Source: Klebsiella indica (lineage in GTDB: Bacteria > Pseudomonadota > Gammaproteobacteria > Enterobacterales > Enterobacteriaceae). From it: a stretch of DNA of 64,000 nt. Of the stretch, positions 51,781 to 61,324 are shown piece by piece. The notes beneath the pieces were generated by a model that saw only the letters and a program-made list of their open reading frames with translations, did no database searches and was not told the origin of the DNA. The position numbers and the translations under genes were made by a program. The stretch is from positions 124,001-188,000 of the forward strand of contig NZ_VCHQ01000005.1 in assembly GCF_005860775.1 (NCBI RefSeq). The letters run 5' to 3'. How positions within the stretch are numbered: position 1 is the first letter of the stretch; each line of letters opens with the position of its first letter.

Positions 51781-53052
51781 TCAATGCGCGCCGACCGCCA
51801 TCTCGTATGCCGCAGGCAAATTCAACCGCTGCCAGAACTGCTGGTCGCTGGTTTCACCCGACAGCGGATATCCCGCAGGCAAAGCCGTTTTGACCATCAG
51901 CGCCCGACGCTGCGCGGCGGACAACGTCGGCAACGCAGACTCCAGCAACACTTCCGCTCCCTCCGGCACCTTCAGGCGCGGCTTTTCACCCTTCTGCTGC
52001 GGCAAATCGTAGGTCATAGTAAAGCGATAAAAATCGCGCATTGCCGGGTCGCGGTACGGATCATCCTTCGCTGGCGCCTTTGCACACTCCGCCAGCGTCA
52101 TGCCGCACTCCTTCGCCAGCGCTGTGCGTAGTTGATCGCGAGCTTCATTGAACAATGCGCGGTACTTAGCGTCATTCAGATAGTGCGCGACATTACGCTG
52201 CGCCACCATCCGCGACCCCATCACATCCAGCGGATAATGCACGCCCAACACGATACGCGAGTAACCGTAACGCGCGCCGCGGGTCACCAGTGCGTCAAAC
52301 CGCTCAGGGATCATCTCCGCCATCAGCAGCGCATCGGTATAACCGGTATTCGTGTGCCCGCTCGGGAACGAACCACCGTCTGCGGTATAGGGTTTGTTAT
52401 CCTTCACCACCACATCATCCGGCACCAGATGGATGGTATTGCCCTGAATCAGAAACGGGCGCGGGTTGTTAAAGTGTTTTTTGGCCGCTCCGGTACTCAC
52501 TTCGGAGGCTTTAATCAGCGCCGCCGCCTTGCTGAGTTCGCCTTTATCGTAGGCGGAGAGGAAAGCTTTTCCGAGACGCGGACCCATTGCATCGCTGAGA
52601 AAATAGAGATAGCTGATGCCCTCGGCATCCGCCAGCGCCTGATGGCGGGTGGTTTGTACCGCATCGCGGTTAATCGCGGTGACCGTCTCAAGGTTTTGCT
52701 GTATCACCGTCTTCGGCAGCGTGCTGAACGCCGAAAGAAGAGCGATCCCCGCCTGCTGGTTGGCTTTAACCTGGAAGTCATAGCCGCTGGCTTTTAGCCA
52801 CGCTTTATCCGCCTGAATTTTACTCTGCCTGGCGTGTTTCAACCGATCGCGAGTGAGCGTTGGCGCATCACCCTTCAGCGCGTTACGCAACTGCGCCAGG
52901 CTTTGGTTCTCCAGCGCGTCAAAGGCCGGGCTGGCGGCGGCTGGCGTCACGCTGTTGGCGATTGCCGCCGCCTGATTCAACGGGATATCCTTCGCCAGAA
53001 CCGGCAGCGCCAGGATTAACGCCGATGCCAGCAGTGAGATTTGCAGTTTCAT
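51781..53052 (-). CDS. Secreted PAP2-family (class A-like) acid phosphatase
   Basis: 423 residues from ATG 53052 (MKLQISLLASALILALPVLA, a clear signal peptide); a start 48 bases upstream lies in an ERIC element and is rejected. The phosphatase signature is complete: KKHFNNPRPF, PSGHTNTGY and SRIVLGVHYPLDV (catalytic His pair and Arg). It is periplasmic and probably hydrolyses phosphomonoesters. It is much longer than classical PhoN (about 250), with an extra N-terminal part, so I do not call it phoN. It is absent from E. coli K-12 here. Confidence 0.88.
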   Translation of the reverse strand: MKLQISLLASALILALPVLAKDIPLNQAAAIANSVTPAAASPAFDALENQSLAQLRNALKGDAPTLTRDRLKHARQSKIQADKAWLKASGYDFQVKANQQAGIALLSAFSTLPKTVIQQNLETVTAINRDAVQTTRHQALADAEGISYLYFLSDAMGPRLGKAFLSAYDKGELSKAAALIKASEVSTGAAKKHFNNPRPFLIQGNTIHLVPDDVVVKDNKPYTADGGSFPSGHTNTGYTDALLMAEMIPERFDALVTRGARYGYSRIVLGVHYPLDVMGSRMVAQRNVAHYLNDAKYRALFNEARDQLRTALAKECGMTLAECAKAPAKDDPYRDPAMRDFYRFTMTYDLPQQKGEKPRLKVPEGAEVLLESALPTLSAAQRRALMVKTALPAGYPLSGETSDQQFWQRLNLPAAYEMAVGAH

Positions 53053-53064
53053 TATTTTTCCTTT

Positions 53065-53190
53065 ATATCCTAAATAATTCGCGTTGCTTAAAGGCGGCAA
53101 GGGAGTGATTCCCCAGGAGCACAGATAACTATGTGACTGAGGTGAACGAGCGTAGCCAACACATAAGCAGCTTGAAGTATGACGGGTATA
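53065..53190. repeat. Canonical ERIC element (about 126 bp)
   Basis: Left end ATCCTAAATAATTCGCGTTGC, core GATTCCCCAGGAGCACAGA and TGTGACTGAGGTGAACGAGC, right end GCTTGAAGTATGACGGGTAT: the full ERIC consensus at its usual length. It begins 13 bases upstream of the phosphatase start codon, so the phosphatase mRNA must start in or beyond it. The 53191-53369 remainder is the rlmJ leader with no other feature seen. Confidence 0.92.
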
Positions 53191-53369
53191 TTCAAATAAT
53201 TACCTTGCCTGCCAGCAACGCTAACGCCACCGTTTGACACTTTTATGACAGCGTTATGTTTTGCAACGCTTTAGCCAGAATCGAAACAAGACGGCGCCAC
53301 AGCGGTAATCGAGGCGGATCTGCGGTAAACTACCGGTTATCTTGTTTAATTCCCGGAATCACCGTATCC

Positions 53370-54212
53370 ATGCTCAGTTATCGTCACAGCTTTCACGCAG
53401 GCAACCACGCCGACGTGCTTAAACATACCGTTCAGAGCCTGATCATTGAATCACTCAAAGAGAAAGAAAAACCGTTTCTCTATCTGGACACCCACGCCGG
53501 CGCTGGTCGCTATCAGCTGAGCGGAGAACACGCCGAGCGTACCGGCGAATATCTCGACGGTATCGCCCGCATCTGGCAGCAGGATGATCTGCCCGCCGAG
53601 CTGGAACCCTATATTTCCGTTGTGCAGCACTTCAACCGCAGCGGCCAGTTGCGTTACTACCCAGGCTCGCCGCTGATTGCCCGCCAGCTGCTGCGCGAGC
53701 AGGACAGCCTGCAGATGACCGAGTTGCACCCGAGCGATTTTCCGCTGCTGCGTGCCGAGTTTCAGAAAGACAATCGCGCCCGGGTAGAAAAAGCCGATGG
53801 CTACCAACAGCTTAAATCGAAGCTGCCGCCGGTTTCCCGCCGTGGGCTGGTGCTTATCGACCCGCCTTACGAAATAAAAACCGATTACCAGGCGGTGGTA
53901 ACCGGTATTCATGAAGGCTACAAACGCTTTGCCACCGGCACCTACGCGCTATGGTATCCTGTGGTCTTACGGGCACAAATTAAGCGTATGATCAAAGAGT
54001 TAGAAGCCACCGGCATTCGCAAAATTCTGCAAATCGAGCTGGCGGTACGCCCGGACAGCGACCAGCGCGGGATGACCGCCTCCGGGATGATTGTGATCAA
54101 TCCGCCATGGAAGCTGGAGCAACAGATGAACAACGTTCTGCCGTGGCTGCATAAAACGCTGGTGCCGACCGGCATCGGCCATGCGACCGTCAGTTGGATC
54201 GTGCCTGAGTAA
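53370..54212 (+). CDS. rlmJ: RlmJ, 23S rRNA m6A2030 methyltransferase
   Basis: 280 residues from ATG 53370 (MLSYRHSFHAGNHADVLKH), the family N-terminus; an extension to 53256 is rejected. The SAM fold shows LDTHAGAGRYQL and the catalytic IDPPYE. It methylates A2030 of 23S rRNA. It is followed by gor after 72 bases, as in E. coli, but its usual divergent partner prlC is 14 kb away. Confidence 0.95.
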   Translation: MLSYRHSFHAGNHADVLKHTVQSLIIESLKEKEKPFLYLDTHAGAGRYQLSGEHAERTGEYLDGIARIWQQDDLPAELEPYISVVQHFNRSGQLRYYPGSPLIARQLLREQDSLQMTELHPSDFPLLRAEFQKDNRARVEKADGYQQLKSKLPPVSRRGLVLIDPPYEIKTDYQAVVTGIHEGYKRFATGTYALWYPVVLRAQIKRMIKELEATGIRKILQIELAVRPDSDQRGMTASGMIVINPPWKLEQQMNNVLPWLHKTLVPTGIGHATVSWIVPE

Positions 54213-54284
54213 TCGCAACCATCGGTGGAACCTTTTACGCCTCGCGCTACAATCGCGGCCATTCAATCATTAAGGACCAGAGCC

Positions 54285-55637
54285 ATGACCAAACATTATG
54301 ACTACATCGCTATCGGCGGCGGTAGCGGCGGTATCGCCTCCATCAACCGTGCGGCAATGTACGGCCAGAAGTGCGCGCTGATTGAAGCCAAAGATCTGGG
54401 CGGTACCTGCGTTAACGTCGGCTGCGTACCGAAGAAAGTGATGTGGCACGCGGCGCAAATCCGCGAAGCAATCCATCTGTATGGCCCGGATTACGGCTTT
54501 GACGCCACCATCAATCACTTTGACTGGGAGAAACTGGTCGCCAGCCGCAGCGCCTATATCGATCGTATTCACACCTCCTACGATAACGTGCTGGGCAAAA
54601 ACAAGGTCGACGTGATTAAAGGTTTCGCCCGCTTTGTCGATGCGAAAACTGTGGAAGTGAATGGCGAAACCATTACCGCCGATCATATCCTGATCGCCAC
54701 CGGCGGACGCCCGAGCCATCCGAATATTCCGGGCGTCGAGTACGGTATCGATTCAGATGGTTTCTTCGCGCTTCCGGCGCTGCCAAAACGCGTTGCGGTG
54801 GTTGGCGCAGGCTATATCGCCGTTGAGCTGGCCGGGGTGATTAATGGTCTGGGCGCGGAAACTCATCTGTTCGTGCGCAAACACGCGCCGCTGCGCAGCT
54901 TTGATCCGCTGATCGTTGAAACGCTGGTTGAGGTAATGAACGCTGAAGGCCCGGAACTGCATACCAACGCCATTCCGAAAGCGGTGGTGAAGAACGCTGA
55001 TGGCAGCCTGACTCTGGAGCTGGAAGATGGCCGCAGCCAGACCGTCGACTGCCTGATTTGGGCGATTGGCCGCGAACCGGCGACCGATAACATCAACCTG
55101 GCCGCAGCCGGCGTAGAGACCAACGACAAAGGCTACATCATCGTCGATAAGTTCCAGAATACTAACGTTCCGGGCATCTACGCCGTTGGCGATAATACTG
55201 GTGCCGTTGAGCTGACTCCGGTAGCCGTGGCCGCCGGCCGTCGCCTCTCCGAGCGTCTGTTTAACCACAAACCGGACGAACATCTGGATTACAGCAACAT
55301 CCCGACCGTGGTCTTCAGCCATCCACCTGTCGGCACCGTCGGCTTAACTGAACCGCAGGCGCGCGAACAGTACGGCGATGACGCGGTAAAAGTGTATAAA
55401 TCCTCTTTTACCGCCATGTATACCGCCGTAACCTCGCACCGTCAGCCGTGCCGCATGAAGCTGGTCTGCGTCGGCCCGGAAGAGAAAATTGTCGGCATTC
55501 ACGGCATCGGCTTCGGTATGGATGAAATGCTGCAGGGCTTTGCGGTGGCGCTGAAGATGGGCGCAACCAAGAAAGACTTCGACAATACGGTGGCGATCCA
55601 CCCGACGGCGGCGGAAGAGTTTGTGACCATGCGCTAA
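54285..55637 (+). CDS. gor: Glutathione reductase
   Basis: 450 residues from ATG 54285 ([16 protein letters not shown]), identical in length to E. coli Gor. FAD motif GGGSGG, redox disulfide [18 protein letters not shown] motif [11 protein letters not shown], and the C-terminal His-Glu pair HPTAAEE. It reduces glutathione disulfide with NADPH in the cytosol. Confidence 0.97.
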   Translation: MTKHYDYIAIGGGSGGIASINRAAMYGQKCALIEAKDLGGTCVNVGCVPKKVMWHAAQIREAIHLYGPDYGFDATINHFDWEKLVASRSAYIDRIHTSYDNVLGKNKVDVIKGFARFVDAKTVEVNGETITADHILIATGGRPSHPNIPGVEYGIDSDGFFALPALPKRVAVVGAGYIAVELAGVINGLGAETHLFVRKHAPLRSFDPLIVETLVEVMNAEGPELHTNAIPKAVVKNADGSLTLELEDGRSQTVDCLIWAIGREPATDNINLAAAGVETNDKGYIIVDKFQNTNVPGIYAVGDNTGAVELTPVAVAAGRRLSERLFNHKPDEHLDYSNIPTVVFSHPPVGTVGLTEPQAREQYGDDAVKVYKSSFTAMYTAVTSHRQPCRMKLVCVGPEEKIVGIHGIGFGMDEMLQGFAVALKMGATKKDFDNTVAIHPTAAEEFVTMR

Positions 55638-55912
55638 AACGCTCGTCATCCTATGATCTGGCACTCAAAAGACGCTCACCGGAGTAGTGCCGATCGGTTA
55701 AGCGAGTCACCGGCGTTGTCTTCTGTTTTATTGGTCAACGGTAATCGCTTTTTCGGTGGTTATGGTGAAAGCGCGATACGGCTACAAGACTGACGACATC
55801 GTCGATTTTTTCTGGCCTACAGCGACTGGGGAGTTACCATTTCAGCTCAGGCTTACCGCAAGGGGTTTGGCGCATCAAGGAAACCTGGCGAGAACGCAGG
55901 CGCGCATCCAGG
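55638..55912. other. Gene-free region after gor
   Basis: No convincing gene. A frame at 55756-56229 is open but has no family similarity, no good ribosome site and runs through four perfect hairpins. The first part is of average GC; it leads into the hairpin array at 55913. Confidence 0.6.
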
Positions 55913-56079
55913 ACTGGCCGCCAGGACGGCGGCCAGTGGGCGGCCAGAGGCTGAGTCGCGGCAAGGATGCCGCGTCTCAGCCGGTCCGCCAGATGAAGCC
56001 GGAGTGGAGCGGACCGCGCAGCGGCAGGTTTTCAGCGCCATGCCGGGGGTCCAGGGGGACGAGCGAAACGTCCCCCTGG
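55913..56079. ncRNA. Array of four consecutive GC-rich hairpins (candidate structured RNA or repeat)
   Basis: H1 55913-55937: ACTGGCCGCC/GGCGGCCAGT, 10 bp. H2 55949-55982: GGCTGAG-T-CGCGGC/GCCGCG-T-CTCAGCC, 13 bp with one T-T mismatch. H3 55983-56015: GGTCCGC/GCGGACC, 7 bp. H4 56051-56079: CCAGGGGGAC/GTCCCCCTGG, 10 bp around GAGCGAAAC. All four are separate, ordered and nearly perfect, much more GC-rich than the flanks. I recall similar 'CCAGGGGGAC' hairpins in other enteric genomes but know no named family. Strand of transcription is unknown. Confidence 0.5.
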
Positions 56080-56265
56080 CCGTTCACACGCAATGCATAT
56101 GAAGAATATCCTCGTATTAACCGTGAACGGAACAGGCCACTGAATCAAATAGGTAAAACGAAAAATCCACCATCACCACCGATTAACGGAACCGCTCAGG
56201 CAGCCATAAACACAACTGACTGCCCTTAACTAACCAGCATGACTCCCCGGCGCGCCTTTTTATCT

Positions 56266-56889
56266 CTACGCCACGCCATTGTTCCCGTGGCGCTTAAAGG
56301 CCGGACGCTGGTTCAACGCCATATACCAGCGTTCAACCTGCGCCATTTCAGGGTGCGCGAACGGCGTCATTTTCCAGCGATGCACCGACAGGCCAAGCAC
56401 AATATCCGCAAGGGTAAACTGGCTGCCGGTGATCCATGCTCCGGTTTGCTGCAGCTGCGCATTCACGATCTGCACGCAGCGGGTCCAGGCGGCGATGCTC
56501 TCTTTTATCGCCACCGGGTCCTGAAACCGCGGGTCCTTACGCACCAGCCCCATAAAGGCGTAGCGCCAGGCATTGTTAAACTCGGTTGCCTGCCAGTCCA
56601 TCCAGTGTTCGACCTCCGCAGCAGCCTGCGGCACGGCGGGGAGCAGATCGTCCCGCCCCGCTTTCCGCGCCAGATAACGGCAAATGCTGTTCGACTCCCA
56701 CAGCACAAAATCATCATCCAGCAGCACCGGCACCAGGCTATTCGGATTGAGCGCGCGAAATTCCGGGGTCTCAATCGACCGGAATCCGCTGCCATAATCC
56801 TCCTGCTGATACTCCAGCCCCGCTTCCTCGCAGGTCCACAGCGCTTTACGCACGTTAATTGATGAGCGCTTGCCCAGTATTTTTATCAT
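56266..56889 (-). CDS. Glutathione S-transferase family protein
   Basis: 207 residues from ATG 56889 (MIKILGKRSSINVRKALW). Thioredoxin-like N-terminal domain (NPNSLVPVLLDDDFVLWESNSICRYLA, the cis-Pro and ES glutathione-binding elements, about 50-76) and an all-helical C-terminal domain. The Ser/Asn near the N-terminus (RSSINVRK) is the likely glutathione-activating region, as in theta/beta-like bacterial GSTs. The gene is not in E. coli K-12 at this place; substrate unknown. The 56080-56265 gap before its stop holds no feature I recognise. Confidence 0.87.
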   Translation of the reverse strand: MIKILGKRSSINVRKALWTCEEAGLEYQQEDYGSGFRSIETPEFRALNPNSLVPVLLDDDFVLWESNSICRYLARKAGRDDLLPAVPQAAAEVEHWMDWQATEFNNAWRYAFMGLVRKDPRFQDPVAIKESIAAWTRCVQIVNAQLQQTGAWITGSQFTLADIVLGLSVHRWKMTPFAHPEMAQVERWYMALNQRPAFKRHGNNGVA

Positions 56890-57121
56890 TGTCAGCAATA
56901 CCTCAATCAAAAGAGATGATAGTTTCACCATACTCCATCGTTCGCATGTGTACAGCCGGATAATGTGTACTTCCAGGGACATAAGCGTTGGTTACGCGCG
57001 TTCAGGCAAAGCGCTTACCGAACCCGGCCCATCGAAATTCATGTGATTACCGCCTCCCTGCAACCCGAATGATTTCGGCTATAGTGGATTGCAAAATTGT
57101 TCTTCGATACAGGACCCCGAC

Positions 57122-58270
57122 ATGTTGACTAATTTTAACCTTTTAACGCCGGGCAATATCCGTTTTGGCCGCGGCCTTGCGTGTAGCGCTGCTTCCTGGC
57201 TTGCCGGGCGTTCAGCGCAGATACTGCTGGTTCACGGTGCCAGCCTGCAACGGGCACAGCCTTTACTGGACGAATTACATACCTGCCAGTTGAACGTCAC
57301 AACGCTGGCAATCGCCCATGAACCCTGCCTGCAGGATATTGAACAAGGCGTTCGCCTGGCGCGGGAAAAGGGCATCGGCGCGGTGGTCAGCCTCGGCGGC
57401 GGCGCGGTGATTGACGCGGGTAAAGCCATTGCCGCGCTGGTTCCGGTTCAGGGGCCCGCAATCGACTATCTGGAAGTGGTCGGTAACGGGCGCGAATTAG
57501 AGGCCGATCCGCTGCCGTTTGTCGCCATTCCTACCACCGCCGGTACCGGCGCGGAAGTGACAAAAAATGCGGTGATCAACGTTCCCGGGCAACAACGCAA
57601 AGTCAGCCTGCGCGACGACCGGATGCTGCCGGATCTGGCGATTGTCGACCCGTCGCTCACCGACAATGCGCCACGCGCAGTCACCTTAGCGTCCGGTCTC
57701 GACGCCCTCACGCAGGTTATCGAGCCCTGGCTGTGCGCCCGCGCGAATCCTTTTACCGACGCCCTGTGTCGGGATGCAATCCCGCGCGGCATTAAGGCCC
57801 TCAGAACGCTGATGGAAAAAGAGTGCCCGGACAGCCGCGATGAGATGGCGTGGGTGAGCCTGTGCGGCGGGCTGGCATTAGCGAATGCCGGGCTTGGCGC
57901 GATCCACGGCCTGGCTGGACCGCTGGGCGGCCTGAGCCATGCCGCCCACGGCGCGCTTTGCGGCAGCCTGCTCCCCTTCGGTCTGGCGCTGAATGAAGCG
58001 CAAATAAGTGACGAGAAGGTCCGTCAACGCTTTGCTGATGTGCGCCAGTGGCTGGCCGCCGGGCTGGGCGTTGAGCCGGACAGCGCCTGGCAGAGCCTGC
58101 GCGAGTGGAGTCAGCGCGCCGGACTGGGAAACCTGCGGGAGCTCGGCGTACCGCACGAAGCGCTGGAGCCAGCGGCCCTTGCCGCCTGCGGCTCATCATC
58201 GATGAAAGCCAACCCGGTTATGCTGACCAGCGAGCAGCTACTGGAGATGCTGGAAGCCGCATGGGAATAA
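57122..58270 (+). CDS. Iron-containing alcohol dehydrogenase family protein
   Basis: 382 residues from ATG 57122 (MLTNFNLLTPGNIRFGRG). Group III Fe-ADH: GGGAVIDAGKAIA (NAD, about 94-106), PTTAGTGAEVTKNAV, the metal ligands Asp in SGLDALTQVIEPW and the His residues in GAIHGLAGPLGG...SHAAHGALC. It oxidises or reduces a small alcohol/aldehyde; the substrate is not determinable. It is a single gene between the GST gene and treF, absent from E. coli at this locus. Confidence 0.88.
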   Translation: MLTNFNLLTPGNIRFGRGLACSAASWLAGRSAQILLVHGASLQRAQPLLDELHTCQLNVTTLAIAHEPCLQDIEQGVRLAREKGIGAVVSLGGGAVIDAGKAIAALVPVQGPAIDYLEVVGNGRELEADPLPFVAIPTTAGTGAEVTKNAVINVPGQQRKVSLRDDRMLPDLAIVDPSLTDNAPRAVTLASGLDALTQVIEPWLCARANPFTDALCRDAIPRGIKALRTLMEKECPDSRDEMAWVSLCGGLALANAGLGAIHGLAGPLGGLSHAAHGALCGSLLPFGLALNEAQISDEKVRQRFADVRQWLAAGLGVEPDSAWQSLREWSQRAGLGNLRELGVPHEALEPAALAACGSSSMKANPVMLTSEQLLEMLEAAWE

Positions 58271-58624
58271 TCGCGCGCCGTGCAAATGCCGGGGAATTGC
58301 AGATTGCAGACAAAGCGTGTTGTTCCGGAATTGCCCGGCGAAAATGCGAGCATAATATCTGAGACAGGTTGGTCACCAGCCGAAATTTAGATTTTGTTGC
58401 AAAACGAATGCTCTAAATTCGTCAGGCGAACACCCAACGATGAAGCGTTTTTTAAGTCGGTAGATCAGTTAATTAGGGCTATATCCCGTTACCTCATCTT
58501 AATAATAAAACGTGATCTATCGCACATTTTATCCTCCCTCCCCCGCTGCGAATGTCTACGCTTAATAGACAGGTCGGGTGCTCCCGGCATCCTCTACTGA
58601 CGCAATCCGGAGGTCCGTATCATT
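58271..58624. other. Intergenic region upstream of treF
   Basis: 354 bases without a supported gene; short frames show no family features. It contains the treF leader, ending in the ribosome site CCGGAGGTC eight or so bases before ATG. In E. coli treF is sigma-S dependent, but no convincing promoter stands out here. Confidence 0.5.
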
Positions 58625-60277
58625 ATGTTCAGCCAGAAATTACGTAACGCTGATGCCGATGAACTCAGGATCGAAAACGATCCATGCTACGAAGCCGATC
58701 CGTACGAGTTAAAACTGGATGAAATGTTCGACGTTGAACCGGAACCGGAGATTATTGAAGGGCTGCCCGCGTCAGATGCCCTGACCCCTGCAGACCGCTA
58801 TCTGGAACTGTTTACCCATGTCCAGAAGTCAGGTATTTTTGCCGACAGCAAAACCTTTCCCGACTGTGCGCCGAAGCAGGATCCGCTGGATATTTTGCTT
58901 CACTACCGGCGCGTAAAACGCACGTCCGAATTCGATTTACGCCAGTTTATTGAAGAGCATTTCTGGTTGCCGGACAACCGCGCCGAGGATTACGTTTCCG
59001 ATCCCAATCGATCGTTGAAAGAACACATTGATGCCCTGTGGCCAATTCTGACCCGCGAGCCGCAGGATCATATTCCCTGGTCGTCGCTGCTGGCGTTGCC
59101 GCAGTCGTATATCGTCCCCGGCGGGCGTTTTAGCGAAACCTACTACTGGGACTCCTATTTCACCATGTTAGGGCTGGCGGAAAGCGGCCGCGAAGATCTG
59201 CTGAAATGTATGGCGGACAACTTCGCGTGGATGATTGAAATCTACGGCCATATTCCGAACGGCAACCGCACCTACTATCTCAGCCGCTCGCAGCCGCCGG
59301 TTTTCGCGCTGATGGTGGAGCTATTTGAGGAAGATGGCGTTCGCGGCGCCAGACGTTATCTCGACCATCTGCAAATGGAATACAGCTTCTGGATGGACGG
59401 CGCTGAATCGCTGGTGCCCAATCAGGCCTATCGCCACGTAGTGCGCATGCCGGACGGTTCGCTGCTCAACCGCTACTGGGACGATCGCGATACGCCGCGC
59501 GATGAATCCTGGGGGGAAGATGTGGCAACCGCGAAGCGCTCCGGGCGACCGCCAAACGAAGTATACCGCGATCTGCGCGCCGGAGCGGAATCCGGCTGGG
59601 ATTACTCCAGCCGCTGGCTACGGGATATCACCCGGCTGGCAAGTATTCGCACCACCCAGTTTATCCCGATTGATTTGAACGCCTTTTTATTCAAGCTGGA
59701 GAACACCATCGCCAATCTCTCCGGCCTGAAAGGAGAGCGGGACACAGAGGCCGCTTTTCGCCAGAAAGCCAACGACCGCCGGGCAGCGGTGACCCGCTAC
59801 CTGTGGGATGAGGAAGGCGGCTGTTTTCGCGACTACGACTGGCGCCGCGAACAGCTGGCCCTGTTCTCCGCCGCCAGTATCGTTGCGCTGTACGTCGGTA
59901 TGGCGACGCATGAACAGGCCGACAGGCTCGCCGATGCGGTTCGCGCGCGTCTGCTGACTCCCGGCGGGATTATGGCCACCGAGTACGAAAGCGGCGAACA
60001 GTGGGATAAACCCAACGGCTGGGCACCGCTACAGTGGATGGCGGTGCAAGGATTTAAAATGTACGGTCAGGATCCGCTCGGGGATGAGATAGCTCACAGC
60101 TGGCTGCAAACGGTAAACCATTTCTACAAACGGCACCATAAGCTGATCGAAAAGTACCATATCGCCAGCGCCACCCCGCATGAGGGCGGCGGCGGCGAAT
60201 ATCCGCTGCAGGATGGCTTCGGCTGGACCAACGGCGTCGTGCGTCGGCTCATTGGTCTGTATGGCGAACCCCTGTAA
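58625..60277 (+). CDS. treF: TreF, cytoplasmic trehalase
   Basis: 550 residues (E. coli 549). GH37 signature 1 [16 protein letters not shown] near residues 160-175 and signature 2 [13 protein letters not shown] near 460, with no signal peptide, which separates it from periplasmic TreA. It hydrolyses cytosolic trehalose to glucose. Start ATG 58625 has a strong SD (GGAGGT). Confidence 0.96.
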   Translation: MFSQKLRNADADELRIENDPCYEADPYELKLDEMFDVEPEPEIIEGLPASDALTPADRYLELFTHVQKSGIFADSKTFPDCAPKQDPLDILLHYRRVKRTSEFDLRQFIEEHFWLPDNRAEDYVSDPNRSLKEHIDALWPILTREPQDHIPWSSLLALPQSYIVPGGRFSETYYWDSYFTMLGLAESGREDLLKCMADNFAWMIEIYGHIPNGNRTYYLSRSQPPVFALMVELFEEDGVRGARRYLDHLQMEYSFWMDGAESLVPNQAYRHVVRMPDGSLLNRYWDDRDTPRDESWGEDVATAKRSGRPPNEVYRDLRAGAESGWDYSSRWLRDITRLASIRTTQFIPIDLNAFLFKLENTIANLSGLKGERDTEAAFRQKANDRRAAVTRYLWDEEGGCFRDYDWRREQLALFSAASIVALYVGMATHEQADRLADAVRARLLTPGGIMATEYESGEQWDKPNGWAPLQWMAVQGFKMYGQDPLGDEIAHSWLQTVNHFYKRHHKLIEKYHIASATPHEGGGGEYPLQDGFGWTNGVVRRLIGLYGEPL

Positions 60278-60391
60278 AAGCGCGCGGCTTCCAGAATTGA
60301 TGCCTGGCATACGCGCTTCAGGGACTCTGCCATGCCTGACGTCTTATGCCACGGCGGTATCGCTGCCCGCGACGACCTGATGACGGTGTTC

Positions 60392-60423
60392 TCCGGCGAG
60401 CCGAATTATTTCGGCTCGCCGGA
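60392..60423. terminator. Bidirectional terminator between treF and the SDR gene
   Basis: A 14-bp perfect stem (TCCGGCGAGCCGAA/TTCGGCTCGCCGGA) with a TTAT loop, in the convergent gap. Confidence 0.75.
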
Positions 60424-60447
60424 CCATCCCCCGTAGAGGAAAAAAGA

Positions 60448-61206
60448 TTACAAAAACATCCCGCCGGAAACTTCGACGCGCTGGGCGTTCATCCAGCGCA
60501 GGTCATCGCTGAGCAGCGCGGCAATCGCGTCGCCGATATCGTCCGGGAGACCCACTCTTCCCAGCGCAGTCTGCGCGGCGATATACTGATTAACCTGCGC
60601 GTTATCCCGCACTACACCGCCGCCAAAATCGGTTTCAATGGCGCCAGGGGCAATAATATTGACCGAAATTCCCCGCGCCCCCAGTTCTTTCGCCTGATAG
60701 CGGGTCAACACCTCCATCGCGCCTTTCATGGCAGCATAAGCCGCATAGCCCGGCAGCGCAAAACGCGCCAGCCCGCTGGATACATTCAGGATGCGTCCGC
60801 CGTCAGCTAACAACGGCAGCAGGCGCTGAGTAAGGAAAAACGGTCCTTTAAACTGGATATTCATCAGCTCATCAAACTGGGCTTCGCTGGTCTCAGCAAA
60901 GGGAACGTTCAGACCAATACCGGCATTGTTCAATAAATAATCGAAGCTATCCCGCTGCCAGTGCTGCTGAAGTAATTCCGTCATCTTATGAGCAAAGCTG
61001 TCAAAATGATGACTATCGCCGACGTTGAGCGGTAATGCCGCCGCCTTTACGCCTTTTCGTTCAATTTCAGCGACAACGTCCAGCGCCGCCTGCTGGTTGC
61101 TGTGCCAGGTCAGGATAATATCGGTTCCCCTCTCTGCCAGCTTTAATGCCGCATTTTTTCCCAACCCGCGGCTCCCGCCGGTGACTAAAGCGATACGTTG
61201 TGTCAT
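60448..61206 (-). CDS. Short-chain dehydrogenase/reductase
   Basis: 252 residues, classical SDR: TGGSRGLGKNAA (8-19), NNAGIG near 92, Ser in NVSSGLARF, Tyr/Lys in YAAYAAMKGA and SGGMFL at the C-terminus. It is divergent from the LysR gene yhjC, a typical regulator-target pair. In E. coli yhjB occupies this place; substrate unknown. Confidence 0.88.
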   Translation of the reverse strand: MTQRIALVTGGSRGLGKNAALKLAERGTDIILTWHSNQQAALDVVAEIERKGVKAAALPLNVGDSHHFDSFAHKMTELLQQHWQRDSFDYLLNNAGIGLNVPFAETSEAQFDELMNIQFKGPFFLTQRLLPLLADGGRILNVSSGLARFALPGYAAYAAMKGAMEVLTRYQAKELGARGISVNIIAPGAIETDFGGGVVRDNAQVNQYIAAQTALGRVGLPDDIGDAIAALLSDDLRWMNAQRVEVSGGMFL

Positions 61207-61324
61207 CAGAACCCCCTTCTTGCTTGCGTTTGCATAGTTAAAGAGCTTATTAGCTGCTATAAAAACAATAAATATAGGAAATTGCGTTTTACTGTTTCTG
61301 TATCAATAACAATAGGCCCCCGGG

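Noticed and set aside
55913-56079. CRISPR array or attenuator interpretation of the hairpin cluster
   Set aside because: The four stems differ in sequence, so there is no direct repeat with spacers; there is no leader peptide or downstream gene on the right strand to attenuate.
55756-56229. 157-codon frame between gor and the GST gene
   Set aside because: No ribosome site, low-complexity Arg/Pro-rich translation, and it runs through four perfect hairpins; structure explains the sequence better than coding.
58394-58600. Small open frame upstream of treF
   Set aside because: No SD, no similarity, overlaps the probable treF promoter and leader.
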